Positions 34,218 through 45,466 of a stretch of 64,000 nt of DNA are shown in pieces; position 1 is the stretch's first letter; the number at the start of each line of letters is the position of its first letter. A model generated the notes under the pieces. It made no database searches. It saw only the letters and a program-made list of their open reading frames with translations, and was not told the origin of the DNA. Origin of the DNA: Gnomoniopsis sp. IMI 355080 (Eukaryota > Ascomycota > Sordariomycetes > Diaporthales > Gnomoniaceae); the NCBI GenBank assembly GCA_027946555.1, contig JAPEVC010000096.1, forward strand, positions 1 to 64,000. Direction: 5' to 3'. The translations under genes and the position numbers were made by a program.

Positions 34218-36125
34218 ATGACCAGTGTGGACGAGCTGTTCAAAGTACGCTTCTCGCCCAACCTCTATGCGATTACATTGACTAACAATCTTCTAGAAAT
34301 CCGGCTTGCCCAACAAGCGCAAATTGGAGCCATTGCGTGATCCAAGTCAGTAATCAAGTCTCTCTTGCCCCAGACCCGTCCTACGGTTACTGACACCTCA
34401 CAAGACGAAGTCTACAAATCCGCCAAGCTCTCCAACGGTCCGACCCGCCACGCCGCCGTAGACGACGCCCCCGACGACGACAACGACCTCGAAGCCGGGC
34501 CCGCGCCACCGCCCGATGGCCAAGACGACGATGACGGCGACTATGGGCCCGCAATGCCCGAAGATAATGACGACGATGACGAAGAAGGGCGGTTCTTTGG
34601 CGGCGGTGTAACGGCACAAGAGTCTCGCGCGCTCGACTATATCAATGCGACGGATGGCGACGATGCCTCGCAATTACAAGAAGAGAAGATTGACCTGGCG
34701 TGGCTCAAAAAGACGGCACTTAAATTCGAGCAGCGCATCAACAAGAACGCGACGCAGCGCGCAAAATACGAGTCCGACCCGGCCAAATTCATCCAGAGTG
34801 AAGCGGACCTTGACGCGGACCTCAAGGCGCTGAGTATCCTTGGCGAGCACCCGGAGCTTTACCCGCAATTGGTCGAGCTAGGGACCGTGGGGAGTCTGGT
34901 TGGACTGCTGGCGCATGAGAATACTGATATTGCCATTGGAGCGATCGAGATCATTGGCGAGCTTACGGACGAGGACGTCGCGGCGGAAGAGGAGCAGTGG
35001 GATGCACTTGTTGAGGCGCTGCTGGAGGTTGACCTTGTGGGATTGCTTGTGAGCAATCTGCAGCGGCTGAACGAGTACGGAGACGACGAGGCCGACCGAG
35101 AGGGCGTGTACAAAGCCCTGGGCGTAGTCGAGAACCTGTGCTCAAACAGTAGCACAGCGGAGAAGATCGGGACAGACGAGGGGCTTATCAAGTGGTTGTT
35201 GCAGAGGATACAGAAGAAAGATCGGCCAATCACCCAAAATAAGCAGTATGCAGCGGAGATATTGGCGATTCTGGTGCAAAGTTCTTCTGCCAACCGCAGG
35301 AAATTGGCTTCCATGGACGCGGTGGACGTCATGTTGCAGCTGGTGGCCTCATACCGAAAACTCGACCCGGAAAAGGGCGAAGAAGAGGAGTACATGGAGA
35401 ATCTCTTCGAGGCGCTTACAAGCATTACCGATGAAGCGGAGGGCAAGAACAAGTATGTGGAGGCAGAGGGCATCGAGCTATGCTTGATCATGCTGAAGGA
35501 GGGCAAGCGCAGCAAACCTGCCGCCCTTCGCCTCCTTGACCACGCTGTCGGTGGCGCAACCGGCGTGGAGGTCTGCCAAAAGCTTGTCGACGCTGGCGGG
35601 CTCAAGACCATCTTCACCATGTTCATGAAGAAGAACCCGGACAGCACAACGATCGAGCATCTGGTAGGCATATTCTCGTCCATGCTCCGGCTGTTACCGG
35701 CCAGCTCAGCGGAACGGATAAGGCTGCTCGCCAAGTTCGTAGAGAAGGACTACGAGAAGGCCGACAAGTTGGTCAAGCTCCGACGGGACTTTGCAGCGCG
35801 ACTACGACTCGTGGACGACCAGATGAATAAGGAGAACAGGCGATATGCGGACGATGCCGAGATGCAGGAGGAGCGCTTCTTGCGGCGGCTGGACGCTGGG
35901 CTTTTCACACTGCAGACCATTGACGTCGTGCTGGCGTGGTTGATTGCGGAGGACGGCGGGGCAAGCAAGAAGATCAGGGCTTTGCTGGCGGACCGGGATG
36001 AAACATTCGAGGTCATCAAGACATCGCTGCAGGAGCGATTGGAAGCTATCGATGACAAAGAGTCGCAGGAGGGCAAAGACAGTGCGGAGATGCTAACCAC
36101 GTTGATGGAGTTCTGTAGTTCATGA
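34218..36125 (+). CDS. Beta-catenin-like protein 1 (CTNNBL1) homologue
   Basis: Nuclear armadillo-repeat protein associated with the Prp19/CDC5L spliceosome complex. Exons 34218-34244 (9 codons), 34297-34345 and 34405-36125 give 598 aa. The N-terminus MTSVDELFK|KSGLPNKRKLEPLRDP is followed by a very acidic disordered stretch (~residues 40-90). The conserved CTNNBL1 core (DYINATDGDD, then LAWLKKTALKFEQRINKN) comes next, then armadillo-like helices (YPQLVELGTVGSLVGLLAHENTDIAIGAIEIIGELTDED), a long central region and a C-terminal helical domain ending in TLMEFCSS. Two tiny 5' exons explain why the long open frame begins late. The family (DUF1716/CTNNBL) is recognised with confidence; the function is inferred from human CTNNBL1. 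Confidence 0.92.
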
Positions 36126-36285
36126 TACCACAAAACAAAACAAAGAAAATGCATTCAGCAGGCCAACGTATGGCCAAAGACCTTCTTCGCCTTCGTACAA
36201 AGCAATGTGCTTGATTCCACTCCCCAACCCTATGTCGAAGGAGGACATCAGGCCTCCATGTTCCGGATGGTACCTAGCTCGAGAC

Positions 36286-37006
36286 TCATGCTGAAGCGGT
36301 AGGAGGCTCAGCCTTGACGTCGAACACGGCACTAAGCAAGTCCTTGATCACCTTGTCCTGGCTCTTCTTGCCCAACTCCTTAATCTCCTTGATCTTGTCC
36401 TCAGCCTCCTTATTTGCGTCCTCCTCGGCTTTCTTGTTCCCTTGCGAGTGCTAGCATTGATTCCGTCAGCACGCCTTCTGGCTCCCGGTCTGGAAATACT
36501 AGGTATCCAAATATAGGTTGAATCGTACCTCAGCCTCGAACTTCTTGTACTCGTCTTCCTTCTTCGCCTTGTATTCCTCTATCTCCTTCTTGGCCTCATC
36601 GCGAGCCTCCTTGACGCGCTTTGTCCGGTCTATCCTCGGCAGTCAGTCATTGAGTCAATCGATCCATCTTTTCGTGGGTCGGAGAGGAGAAGGCGTTGCT
36701 GTCGGGAGGCGTACATTCTCTTGCTGCGTAGTGGGTTTGTTTCGTCAGCTTGCTTCAGGGTCCTGAATACAATGTAGCTCTGGATGGCAGGTATATACAT
36801 ACCCTTCTGGACGATCTTGGAGGCGTCTTTCTCCGCCTGTTTACGTCGTCAGCATCCCAAAGTAGTTCTCTCTAATTTGAGCGAATCTCTTTATACCTCC
36901 AGCAATGTCTGGATGCCTGCCGAGTTCTGTGCAGACTATCGTTCACTCATGTCAGCCTCTCCTAAATCGTTGGCCGCTCGCTGGATCCATAGTCGCTGCA
37001 TACCAT
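36286..37006 (-). CDS. VMA10: V-type ATPase subunit G
   Basis: Peripheral-stalk subunit G of the vacuolar H+-ATPase V1 sector, which pairs with subunit E. Six exons: 37004-37006 (only the ATG), 36897-36935, 36803-36836, 36715-36723 (9 nt), 36529-36629 and 36286-36450. Together they give 116 aa, the normal Vma10 length. The joined protein starts MSAQNSAGIQTLLEAEKDA and continues through KIVQKAREYRTKRVKEARDE, a long Lys/Glu-rich helix, and ends in DLLSAVFDVKAE. The splices are exact: ATG|TCT, GAG|GCG, AAG-G|CA, GAA-T|AC and GAG|CAC. Introns use GTATGC, GTATAA, GTATGT, GTACGC and GTACGA donors. No longer open frame exists, so the gene is easily missed. It is divergent from PET117. Confidence 0.93.
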
Positions 37007-37441
37007 ACTGGCGGTCACGTTGGACGATTCTTTCGAGCCGAGGTGATGAGAGAATGGGAGAAAGTTTGTCGGGAAAGGTGGGTGGCTGTCGAGTGGTCTT
37101 GCGTTGGTTCTAAGTTCCGAGAACGGTTCGTCGATTTGCGTGAGGGCTGTCGAGGAGGATGACGGGCTGCGGCGTGCCAGGTGCCCATGCCAAGCATCCC
37201 GGTAGAGGGGAGCTCCAAGCCGGACAGGGGTGTATGCCCAGTGGCTCTAAAATTGGAGATTGCCTGCCCGGCGGCCTGGGGGAGGAACGTGGGATGACGA
37301 TCTTGAATTCCTGATCGAGATGTTCACTCTCAGTTGCCTTTGGATGCGCCAGAAGCCCTTCCAATCCTTCGAGGGGAATCATGATATAGCAACTTACGTC
37401 AATCGATCTCTCCGTCTTCTCGCCCCATATTCATCTGTCCA
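37007..37441. promoter_or_regulatory. Shared promoter of VMA10 and PET117
   Basis: 435 bp separate the two divergent start codons. It is GC-rich and has no clear TATA box. Housekeeping divergent pairs of this kind usually share the region, but no element can be assigned by eye. Confidence 0.45.
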
Positions 37442-37772
37442 ATGGCTTCCCGCGGCTCCAAGATCGCTCTCGCCGGCACCTCGCTCTTTGCTGTGACGAC
37501 GATTGTCCTGGTGCATTTCCAACAGCGGTTCGAAAAAGAAGTATAGGCCCCGCACTCTTCATTCACCAAAGGCCTTGCCTTTTCCAGCCCAGTTTACTGA
37601 CCGACCGTACTCGACTGCGAAATAGGCCATGCATCAAGGTGTAATCCGCGATATGGAGCAACAACGTATCAAGCGTGAGCGCCAGCTCGACTTTGACTTG
37701 CAAAGGCAGTTGGAGGCCGAGTACAAGCAGGAACAGAGCGTACGATCGACGACAGAGCCCGTCAAGAGGTAA
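37442..37772 (+). CDS. PET117: PET117-like cytochrome c oxidase assembly factor
   Basis: Small mitochondrial inner-membrane protein needed for cytochrome c oxidase assembly; in other organisms it works with Cox15 in heme A synthesis. Exon 37442-37540 (33 codons) and exon 37626-37772 (49 codons with stop), joined over an 85-bp intron (GTATAG...AAATAG), give 81 aa. Residues ~8-27 form one hydrophobic segment (KIALAGTSLFAVTTIVLVHF). After the splice comes the family hallmark MHQGVIRDMEQQ, then a charged helix (RIKRERQLDFDLQRQLEAEY). Both exons are short, so simple ORF finding does not show it. It is divergently arranged with VMA10. Confidence 0.9.
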
Positions 37773-38620
37773 TCGGTGGATACGAATTGTCCCACGAGGC
37801 GATACAGAAGCCGACACACCAGCGAGGGTTATTCCATTCGTAGCGGCTATCATTCTCACACCCATCGTCACTAAAAACGAGTGAACTTCACGAACTCTCG
37901 TCGCCATCTTTCGGTGCTTGTGGACTCTGAATTCCATGCTAGAAGCTAAGGATGCGACTGAAAAGGGACGCTCCAGTGGCTGTTGCCAATTCTAGAGCCG
38001 GTGAAGAGGTGGAGAATTAAACACGGGACCATTGCAATCTGAAGAACAAATGAAGCCGCGAGGTAGCTAAGAGGCCACCAAGATCTTCGGTTTGGAAGTG
38101 AACTAAGGCGCATAGGAGATGTATTGGAAAGAAAAGTTCAGTATGGGCATTGTGGTTAGACACAAAAGCTCCTCTCACGAGGCATAGATGCATGGAAGAT
38201 GCTTAATGTGAGGCCCAAAGGCATGCCATACTCGGCCTCAATATCTCCTCTATTTTGATATACTATACCAGGCGTTATCATCCTGTAATTTCGTCTTCTT
38301 TTCTCTCAGTGTCCTTGTGCCCTGTAACGCCTTGTCTCCGTCATGCTTCTTCATCTTGTCGGTCCGATGATGAAAAAGCACCATAAGCGACGTGCACTGG
38401 CCCTCCCAAATTCAACCGTGTCTTCACTGGGCACCGACATGACAGGCATAATATTATAGCTGAAGCCGTTCTTCAAATAGCCACCAACATCCGCAACGCC
38501 AAAAGCCATGCATGCCCATTTCTGAAATTTCTCCGCCATTGATGAGACGTCCATCTCGATGTCTTCTAGAGGTCAATCTTTCAACCTACGGGGATCGCTG
38601 CTGCCCACACTGTCAAGCGC
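37773..38620. other. Intergenic, between convergent genes
   Basis: 3' flanks of PET117 (+) and RPB2 (-); it looks non-coding. Small minus-strand frames overlap PET117 and 38351-38554 and are not convincing. Confidence 0.6.
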
Positions 38621-41600
38621 TCATCGTATGGAAACGCCCGATCGATCAGTGAACATGCGTGATGCAATGTTCATGGCTGCCAACTCCTGGAAGAGCAACT
38701 TAGCAGCGTAGGGAATGAACACCTGCGCGATCCTGGTCTTGTTCTTGCAAGGCCGGCACTCGAAACTCTGCCTGCTGAGGTTTCTATGGAGCAACATGTT
38801 AGTGACGCGAGACTGAAAAAGGCATCAAGTGGAGTGTAGACGTACGCGATAGGCGTCATGAGCCCGCAAATCTCACAAATGTGGACTCGGAACGCATCCG
38901 AAACCTCGAACAGGCGCTCCTTGAGGAAGGCCGCAGCACCATGAGCAATCATGCAATCACGTTCCATCTCTCCGAAACGAAGGCCACCATCGCGAGCACG
39001 ACCCTCCACGGGCTGACGTGTCATGATTTGCACTGGTCCACGGGCACGCGCGTGAATCTTGTCGTCGACCATATGGCGAAGACGCTGGTAATATGTTGGA
39101 CCGAAGAAAACTTGAGCCTTGAGTTTACGGCCAGTGTGGCCGTGGTACATGACCTCGAATCCACGAGATTGATACCCGTGTTCGCGCAAGAGATCGGAAA
39201 TAGAATCGACCGTGACTTCAGTAAAGGGGGTCGCATCGCCTTCCATACCCTTCAAAGTCGCCAGCTTGGACATGAGACACTCAATCAAATGAGCAATGGT
39301 CATACGCGACGGAATGGCGTGCGGGTTGATGATGATGTCGGGCGTGACTCCCTCGGCCGTGAAAGGCATGTCCTCTTGACGGTAAGTGACACCAATAGTA
39401 CCCTTTTGACCGTGACGAGAGGCAAACTTGTCGCCAATTTGGGGAATCTTCGTAGTACGTACGCGCACCTTGACGTAGCGAAGTCCGTCCTGATTGGTCG
39501 TCACAATAACTTGATCAATGATACCGGACTCGGTACTACGCAGTGGTGTGGACGCGTCTCGCTTGACATGCTGGTCTGTGCGCTGGCCGAGCTCCTGATT
39601 GTCGGCGTTGATAGGCGAGGTCTTGCCTATGATAATGTCCTCACCGGACACACGGACGCCAGGGGCAATGATTCCGTCGTCGTCTAGCTTGTCGTACGTA
39701 CCATGCTTGAGACGCAACGTATCGCTGCGGAACGGTTTCTCAAATGACTCGACGACATTGATACCCACGCGCTTCTCGGAATCCGTATATGACCGGAAGA
39801 AGAGACTTCGGAAAAGCCCACGATCGATGCTGCTCTGATTCATAATGACGGAATCTTCTTGATTGTATCCAGAGTAGCAGGCAATGGCCACAATTGCGTT
39901 TTGTCCTGCCGGAAGCTCCCGGAATTTGAGGAATTCCATAGATCGTGTAGTCGCCAGTGGCTTTTGAGGATAATAGAGAATATTCGCCATTGTGTCCATA
40001 CGACGAGAGTAATTGGTGAGGAAGAAACCCATGGCTTGCTTGCCCATTGCCGACTGGTAAGTGTTACGAGGGGACTGCATACTTTGTCAGCGAATGAGTC
40101 TGATCACCTTGAATCTTGAACATACCTGGTTGTGATCCGGGAATGGAATAATGCTGGCGCAAATTCCCAGAAGCATACTAGGATGGATTTCACAGTGCGT
40201 ATACATGTTAATGTCGAGGTTGATCTTTGTCTTGACGCGAGCGTTCAAGCTTCTGCCGTCATCCTCTGGCTCGACTTCCTTGTCCTTGTCGACCTTTCCT
40301 CGCGCCTTCTGCTGTTTGTAGTCTTCGAGGTCCTCAGGGCTCATGCAAATCATGGCCGACTCCTCTTCCTCAGCATCGAGATACTCGATCACACCGCTGT
40401 TTTGAAGTCCGTCCCAGCCAAAGTAGTCCTCGTCGTCCTTCTTGCGGTGGTACTGAGCGTCCTCCTCAAGGCGGCGAATGTGCTCCTTGGTGAGAGCAAG
40501 ATTGCCTTGCTGTACGCCCTTTTCAGGGTTATCCTGTTGTTCAATCACGAACAAGGGCCGCATCACACGTCCCGCATCGGAAAAGATCTTGAATTCGCGG
40601 TCGCGAATCTCGCGGACAAGAGAGACCTCATGCGAAATGATGCATCTTCGTCGAAGCTCTTGAACCAGCTGCACCAAGTGCGCAGGCTCGTTATGGACAC
40701 CAACCCATGTTCCGTTAATAAAGACCTTGGTGGAATCAGGACTGGAACCGGGCTCATACTCTTCGAGCAGCTCCATGTTGCGCTGCACCATAAACTCCTT
40801 AATGGGCTCGGCCGGCGATCCCACGCTGACATAACACATGAGTGACAGATTCTTGACTAGACCACAAGCTTGGCCTTCAGGGGTTTCTGCAGGGCAGACA
40901 AGACCCCAATGCGTATTGTGCAATTGACGAGGCTTGGCCAGTTTGCCATCACGGCCAATTGGAGTGTTGGTGCGCCGCAAATGAGATAGCGTCGACGAGA
41001 AAGTGTATCGGTTGAGCACTTGAGAAACACCAGCCGTGCTGCTGCTTGCCTTCTTTTGCTCGCCCCAGTTTCCTGTTGCAAGGGAGTACTTGAGGCCATT
41101 TGTGAGCGTGGAGTGACGGATTCCCAAAGCGAGGTCGAAGTGTTTGCCCTCACTGACGCAACGCTTCATGTACGCCATCATGTCACCGGTCAATTTCTTG
41201 ACGATATTTCGGAACAGCTTAGCCAACAAAGGGCCAGCCAAATCCAAACGCTTCTTGCCAAAGTGATCTCGGTCATCAGTATCACGTCGACCTAGTGCGC
41301 ACTGTAACAACTTGTGCGTCATGTAACCCAAGAAGAAAGCTTTACGGGTCTCGCAACCCTCGGTCTGGGCGATGTGGGGAAGCAGCTCCTTTTGCAGGAT
41401 ATCCTTCGCGTTCTTCATCCGCTGTAACTTGGAAATGGTATGTCCTGAGTTGCCACGCTTCGCGATGTAGTCGAGAGCAACCTCTCGCTCCTGGATAGCA
41501 AAAGCCTCCTCGATACAAGGACGAAGCATCTCCATCATCTGAGTATCGGTACGATCGTAGCAGACGGCATTCAAAATGTCCTCGTCACTGATTACTCCGA

Positions 41601-42564
41601 GGGCGCGGAAAACAATGGCTATGGGAACTTCCTTCTTGATGTAAGGAATAGTCGCCTGGATGGTCTGACCAAAGCCGCCTCTGGCCGTTTCGCCCTTGGC
41701 CTTCAGCTTCAATGTTGTTGAGCTGATCAGGCGCGAACCCTTCTCGAGTGCGCTTCGAATTTCCGCTTGATAGAGATCGGGGCTGGGCTGAGACTTCTTG
41801 AACACCTGGACGATATTGGCGGCGGAGCGCTCCTGAGCAATCAAGACCTTTTCACTGCCGTTGATGATGAAGTAACCGCCTTGATCGTAAGGACACTCAT
41901 TCAGCATAAAGAGGCCGTCATCTTCCTCGCCGCGCAAGTGACAAATCGTAGACTTGACCATGACTGGGAGCTTGCCAATGTAGACCATGTCTCTTAGGTG
42001 CTCCGGGGTATCCTTCCTCTTCTGGTTATGATCCTCCTCAGACGTTTCTGTGTCCCACACGATCGTTGTAGGAAGCTCCCCAGTCTCCATGTGGTGCTGC
42101 TGTTGCTCTTCGTCCATCTCATCCATGGGAACTTTCCTCTCTCTTGCTACTGACACCGTCTTTATGATCTTGACGTAGAGGGGGCAAGAGTAGGTCAGAT
42201 TTCGGTCGCGACACTCGTATGGAAGCAAATTTTTGATACTGCCGTCGGCCTCGGTCAAAGTCGGACGGGTCATCAAAATATTGCCAAATTTTATCTCATA
42301 TCGACGAATACGGGCAGGCTCGTCATCATCGGTCTCTGGAAGGGTCTGATCTAAACTGACAGTCGAGTACTCGTCGATGAGGGACTGAACAGTGCTGTTG
42401 GTGAACTCGTCAAAGGAGTCGATCTGTTGGGCCACGAGACCTTTTCTGGCAAAGAAGGCGGAAATGACGGTCCAACAATCCTCTGCAGTGATGTAGTCCT
42501 CCTCGTAGTCGCCCTCGTCGCCCTCGTACTCGTTCTCCCACACATCCTCGCCGTAGTCCGCCAT
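38621..42564 (-). CDS. RPB2: DNA-directed RNA polymerase II subunit RPB2
   Basis: Second-largest subunit of RNA polymerase II. Exons 40126-42564, 38846-40074 and 38621-38783 (introns of 51 and 62 bp) give 1276 aa, close to other ascomycete Rpb2 proteins. The start is the ATG of MADYGEDVWENEYE, an acidic N-terminus typical of the family; an upstream in-frame ATG would add ~18 unlikely residues. Visible blocks are the lobe and fork (PSPDLYQAEIRS), NTHWGLVCPAETPEGQACGL, the hybrid-binding NQSPRNTYQSAMGKQAMG spanning the first splice, the active-site GYNQEDSVIMNQSSIDRGLF, KFASRHGQKGTIG, and the C-terminal zinc ribbon CEICG...CRPC spanning the second splice. The final residues are TDRSGVSIR. No defects were seen. 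A standard fungal phylogenetic marker, this gene is the best handle on the organism's identity. Confidence 0.98.
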
Positions 42565-43467
42565 GTTGACTCTTGAATAAGCTCGCGTATCGATTGGGAC
42601 CGGTCGAGTCGATGGCAATTTCGAAAGCTCCGAGGTCTGTTATCGGAAGTTTCGCGTACAGACTGAGAATCTATGAGAGAGTATTTGTACGATGAAAGTG
42701 CCGGCGATGGTAGGGTGTTGTGGGAAAGACAGCGAAGGAAAGAAAGGCTGTTGTGATTAGAAATGGCTGTCGACCAACAGGCAGCTGGGTCGCATGGGCT
42801 CTCAAAGACGCGCTAGATCTCTGGTCATCAAAAGAAACGCTACTTTGGCCTTCTACAGTTACGAAAGAAGTAAGCGCAACAGTAGAAGGATGCCACAACC
42901 GCGACGTGATGTGGACCGTGGAGTGGGAAGGTAGATGATGAGCAGGTCAGTCAAACAATTGACGGCGGCGAACTTCGACTACGAGTTGCGAGTTGAAGCT
43001 GGTCGCCGTCAAACCTCGCTAGCGCGCTTGGGGCTAGAGCGATTCGCGGTGTGGATCCCTGACACTTTCTCGCTCACATAAGCAGGATCCACAAATCAAG
43101 ACCTCAAGTCATAGGTGAAAAGGGCGACGTTGTTCTTTGTCTACTGCTTTGAGCTTTCCTGACTGGAGGTTCTCTATGGATAAAAGTATCAGACAAGGAA
43201 CCAAGAGAACTGAGGCAGCATGGTTTGGTAATTTGATTATGTTTTCAACATTCTTATAGCAGCTGTCGACAACTCTCCTTCCCGAATTCGTAGGGGTCTT
43301 TCTTCATGCCGAGAAAATAAACCTCCTTTGCATAGGTATATAAGGTTTCTATGAGGTCTGGTCAGAATGCTCATTTCCGCACCACAATTACCCACAGATG
43401 AGAAGGATACTCACTTCAATTTTATATAATTCTGTGAATCGAGGGATTTATCCCAACCTGGAAATCT
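42565..43467. other. Intergenic upstream of RPB2
   Basis: RPB2 promoter region, becoming more AT-rich after about 43.2 kb. No gene was seen. Confidence 0.55.
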
Positions 43468-43773
43468 TTACCGCTGAGTGCCGCTAGGTCCCGGCATTCC
43501 AGGATTGTGTGACGCCAAAGATGGGTCACTTGTAGATGCCGAATCAATTTCCTTTCCCTTGTACACTCGACGGTTTGTCCTGGAGGTTTCCTTCTTGCAA
43601 GCCAGGTACTCTAAGAATATTGTCCTCTTTGATGTTTTGAACATATTCGGTGATGGTTCCGGTTGCTTTGCCTGCTTAAGCTTTGATGGCTTGAATGTAT
43701 CCCAAGACATTTGCTCTTCTCCTGCAAAGAATCTGAGCAGCTTCATTGTGCCTGGACCTTTTGATTTTACCAT
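43468..43773 (-). CDS. Hypothetical basic protein, weakly supported
   Basis: An intronless frame of 101 aa from the ATG at 43773 (MVKSKGPGTMKLLRFF). It is Lys-rich in the middle, with a Ser/Pro/Gly-rich end. There is no recognisable domain or signal peptide. It lies in the AT-richer block that also holds the two spliced orphan models upstream; it could be their relative, a relic, or non-coding. Confidence 0.28.
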   Translation of the reverse strand: MVKSKGPGTMKLLRFFAGEEQMSWDTFKPSKLKQAKQPEPSPNMFKTSKRTIFLEYLACKKETSRTNRRVYKGKEIDSASTSDPSLASHNPGMPGPSGTQR

Positions 43774-44242
43774 ATTTCTTGTGATTTGATACAAGCGCAG
43801 ATATAAATCCAGCACAGATTTGAATAAAATGTAGGTAGATTGGCGCAAATTGCACAGTGGCGTGGTAGAGAAGGCTGACTAAATTTGTAATTTACTGATG
43901 AACTTTAGTACAGGACAATCGATTCTTTAAATACAGCAATATTGTGAGCAAGCCTCTAGGTGTCTTGCAGGCCTCGCCTAATGCGGTCCTAGTCCTTTCA
44001 ACTGGTTGGCCACTTGATGACTCAAATTTTTAGTCCTCAACGACCATCAGCTAGCGGTCCCTAAGCTCAGAGCATGTGCCCATGGAAAACCCATGCATTT
44101 CTCATTGGATGTTTTATCCTGGTTTGTATAAGTATTGATTATGGTACTTCGATCTAGGCTAAGTACCTGCCTACCTCCCACTGGTATGCATGTCCTGTTC
44201 CCCCAATTCTTGACCACATAGGGATTTACCCAAGTCCAATTC

Positions 44243-44777
44243 TCAAGCAGTCACCATGCTCAACCTACTCTCAAGGTAAGTGGGGGTTTTGAGAAATCTG
44301 CCACCTGTGTCATCTAATAGCATCATCTGTTGCCATTGCTGATACCAAATGACCAGTGTTTCGATCTATAGAAAGGTTTCTTACCAGAGGCATCGGAAGC
44401 TCTAGGATAGAGATCCTCTTCATCTGTGTAACGTTGCCAAGATAACATCAGGGCTTTCTCATGTCTTTTGCGATGCTTGTGCTGCCCCAAGTGTTGTTTC
44501 AGCAGATGCGTGGCATCAGATAACATCCTTCGTAAATGACCTCGGAATACCCAGACAAATGGTTGGTTTTCGATACAGAAAACTCGCTTTGGTCTGCTGA
44601 AATTTACGAATTCTTCATTCTCAAAGCCATCTATCATGAATGTTGTCCATATGAAATGGGTTGCTTTGAGAATTCGTATGCGCGCAACCTGCCTGGTGGG
44701 TTTTCCTGATCAGAGTCCCATTCTCTGTTCGGATGTGAATGGCTTGAAGTTGAATACGAAACAGAACTATGCATCAT
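44243..44777 (-). CDS. Putative spliced orphan protein
   Basis: Three exons, 44758-44777, 44385-44692 and 44313-44243, join in phase to 132 aa (donors GTATTC and GTAAGA; acceptors ACCCACCAG and GCTATTAG). The central exon is strongly protein-like: ILKATHFIWTTFMIDGF, then FSRPKRVFCIENQPFVWVF and a basic helix (LLKQHLGQHKHRKRHEKALM). The short last exon reads to a TGA with a coherent end. The first exon is only 20 nt and is the weakest part; the coding region might instead continue an upstream gene, because its ATG lies 7 bases after the stop of the preceding model. I recognise no family. Confidence 0.36.
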
Positions 44778-44783
44778 GTTGTT

Positions 44784-45466
44784 TTATGGCTGTGAAGGTG
44801 GCATAGGGTTCCCAAAGATTGCCGCCTGCTGTGCCTCTATATGCCCTTCTTGTTGTAATGCTGATCCCAGGGTTCTGTTATACGGGTTGAGGTCGCCCCA
44901 TTGGGTTGGCCTCTGTTGCTGTTGATGGCGAATCTGTGTAGAGTCTAGGTCTTCCCCCAAGTACGTGTATTCCGATCCTGGATTCTTGCATTCAATGGGT
45001 GTTCCAGTAGGACGTTCTCTTCGCAACTAGTACTTACCTTGGTCCACATACTGCGAATAAGGTGGAGGAGGCGGCTCTTCTGAGCTGGAGCCTTGAGACT
45101 CTTGAGAATAGGAACTTTGTGTCTCTTGAGGCCTGGCGTCCACATCCTGGTGATGTTGATTTCGTTCGTTGTGGTTACCCCGACTCCGAGGAGTACCATG
45201 CTCTGATCTACTATGGTGATGACTTTTCCGTGTCTTGGTATCTGTGTTACTTGTATGCCTTTCTGATCGAGCCCGAGCAGTAGCAGCTTTACCATGATCC
45301 AGGTCTAATTATTCAGTATAATATGAAGAGCCTTCAAGGCCCGCAGGAGTTCCTGTGGAGAACCAGACAAGTAAGCGATGAGACTTCTTATCTGTGTATC
45401 TTGTGGAAAGCCGCCGCCTATTATGGGTAGACCAAGAGTCGCACATATTTGATGACAATAGATACT
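44784..45466 (-). CDS. Putative spliced orphan gene, 3' portion, Pro/Gln/His-rich
   Basis: The last two exons are coding-like and in phase: 45038-45304 and 44784-44977, joined by a 60-bp intron with a perfect GTAAGT donor and CCAG acceptor. The protein is disordered: a basic His/Arg/Ser part (KSHHHSRSEHGTPRSRG), then EEPPPPPYSQYVDQG, then a Gln-rich end (RHQQQQRPTQWGDLNPYNRT) to a TAA at 44784. A third exon, about 45364-45466 (containing GLPIIGGGFPQDTQIRSLIAYLS), fits in phase only with an atypical GTTCTC donor. The 5' end is not resolved; another open stretch at 45742-46005 without an ATG may belong to it. Codons downstream of the TAA stay open in the same frame for 47 more codons, which hints at a recent stop. 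No family was recognised. Confidence 0.38.

Noticed and set aside
34387..35734. Minus-strand long frames opposite the CTNNBL1-like gene
   Set aside because: Shadows of the true frame, with Ser/Arg-rich composition expected from reading an acidic, GC-rich gene backwards.
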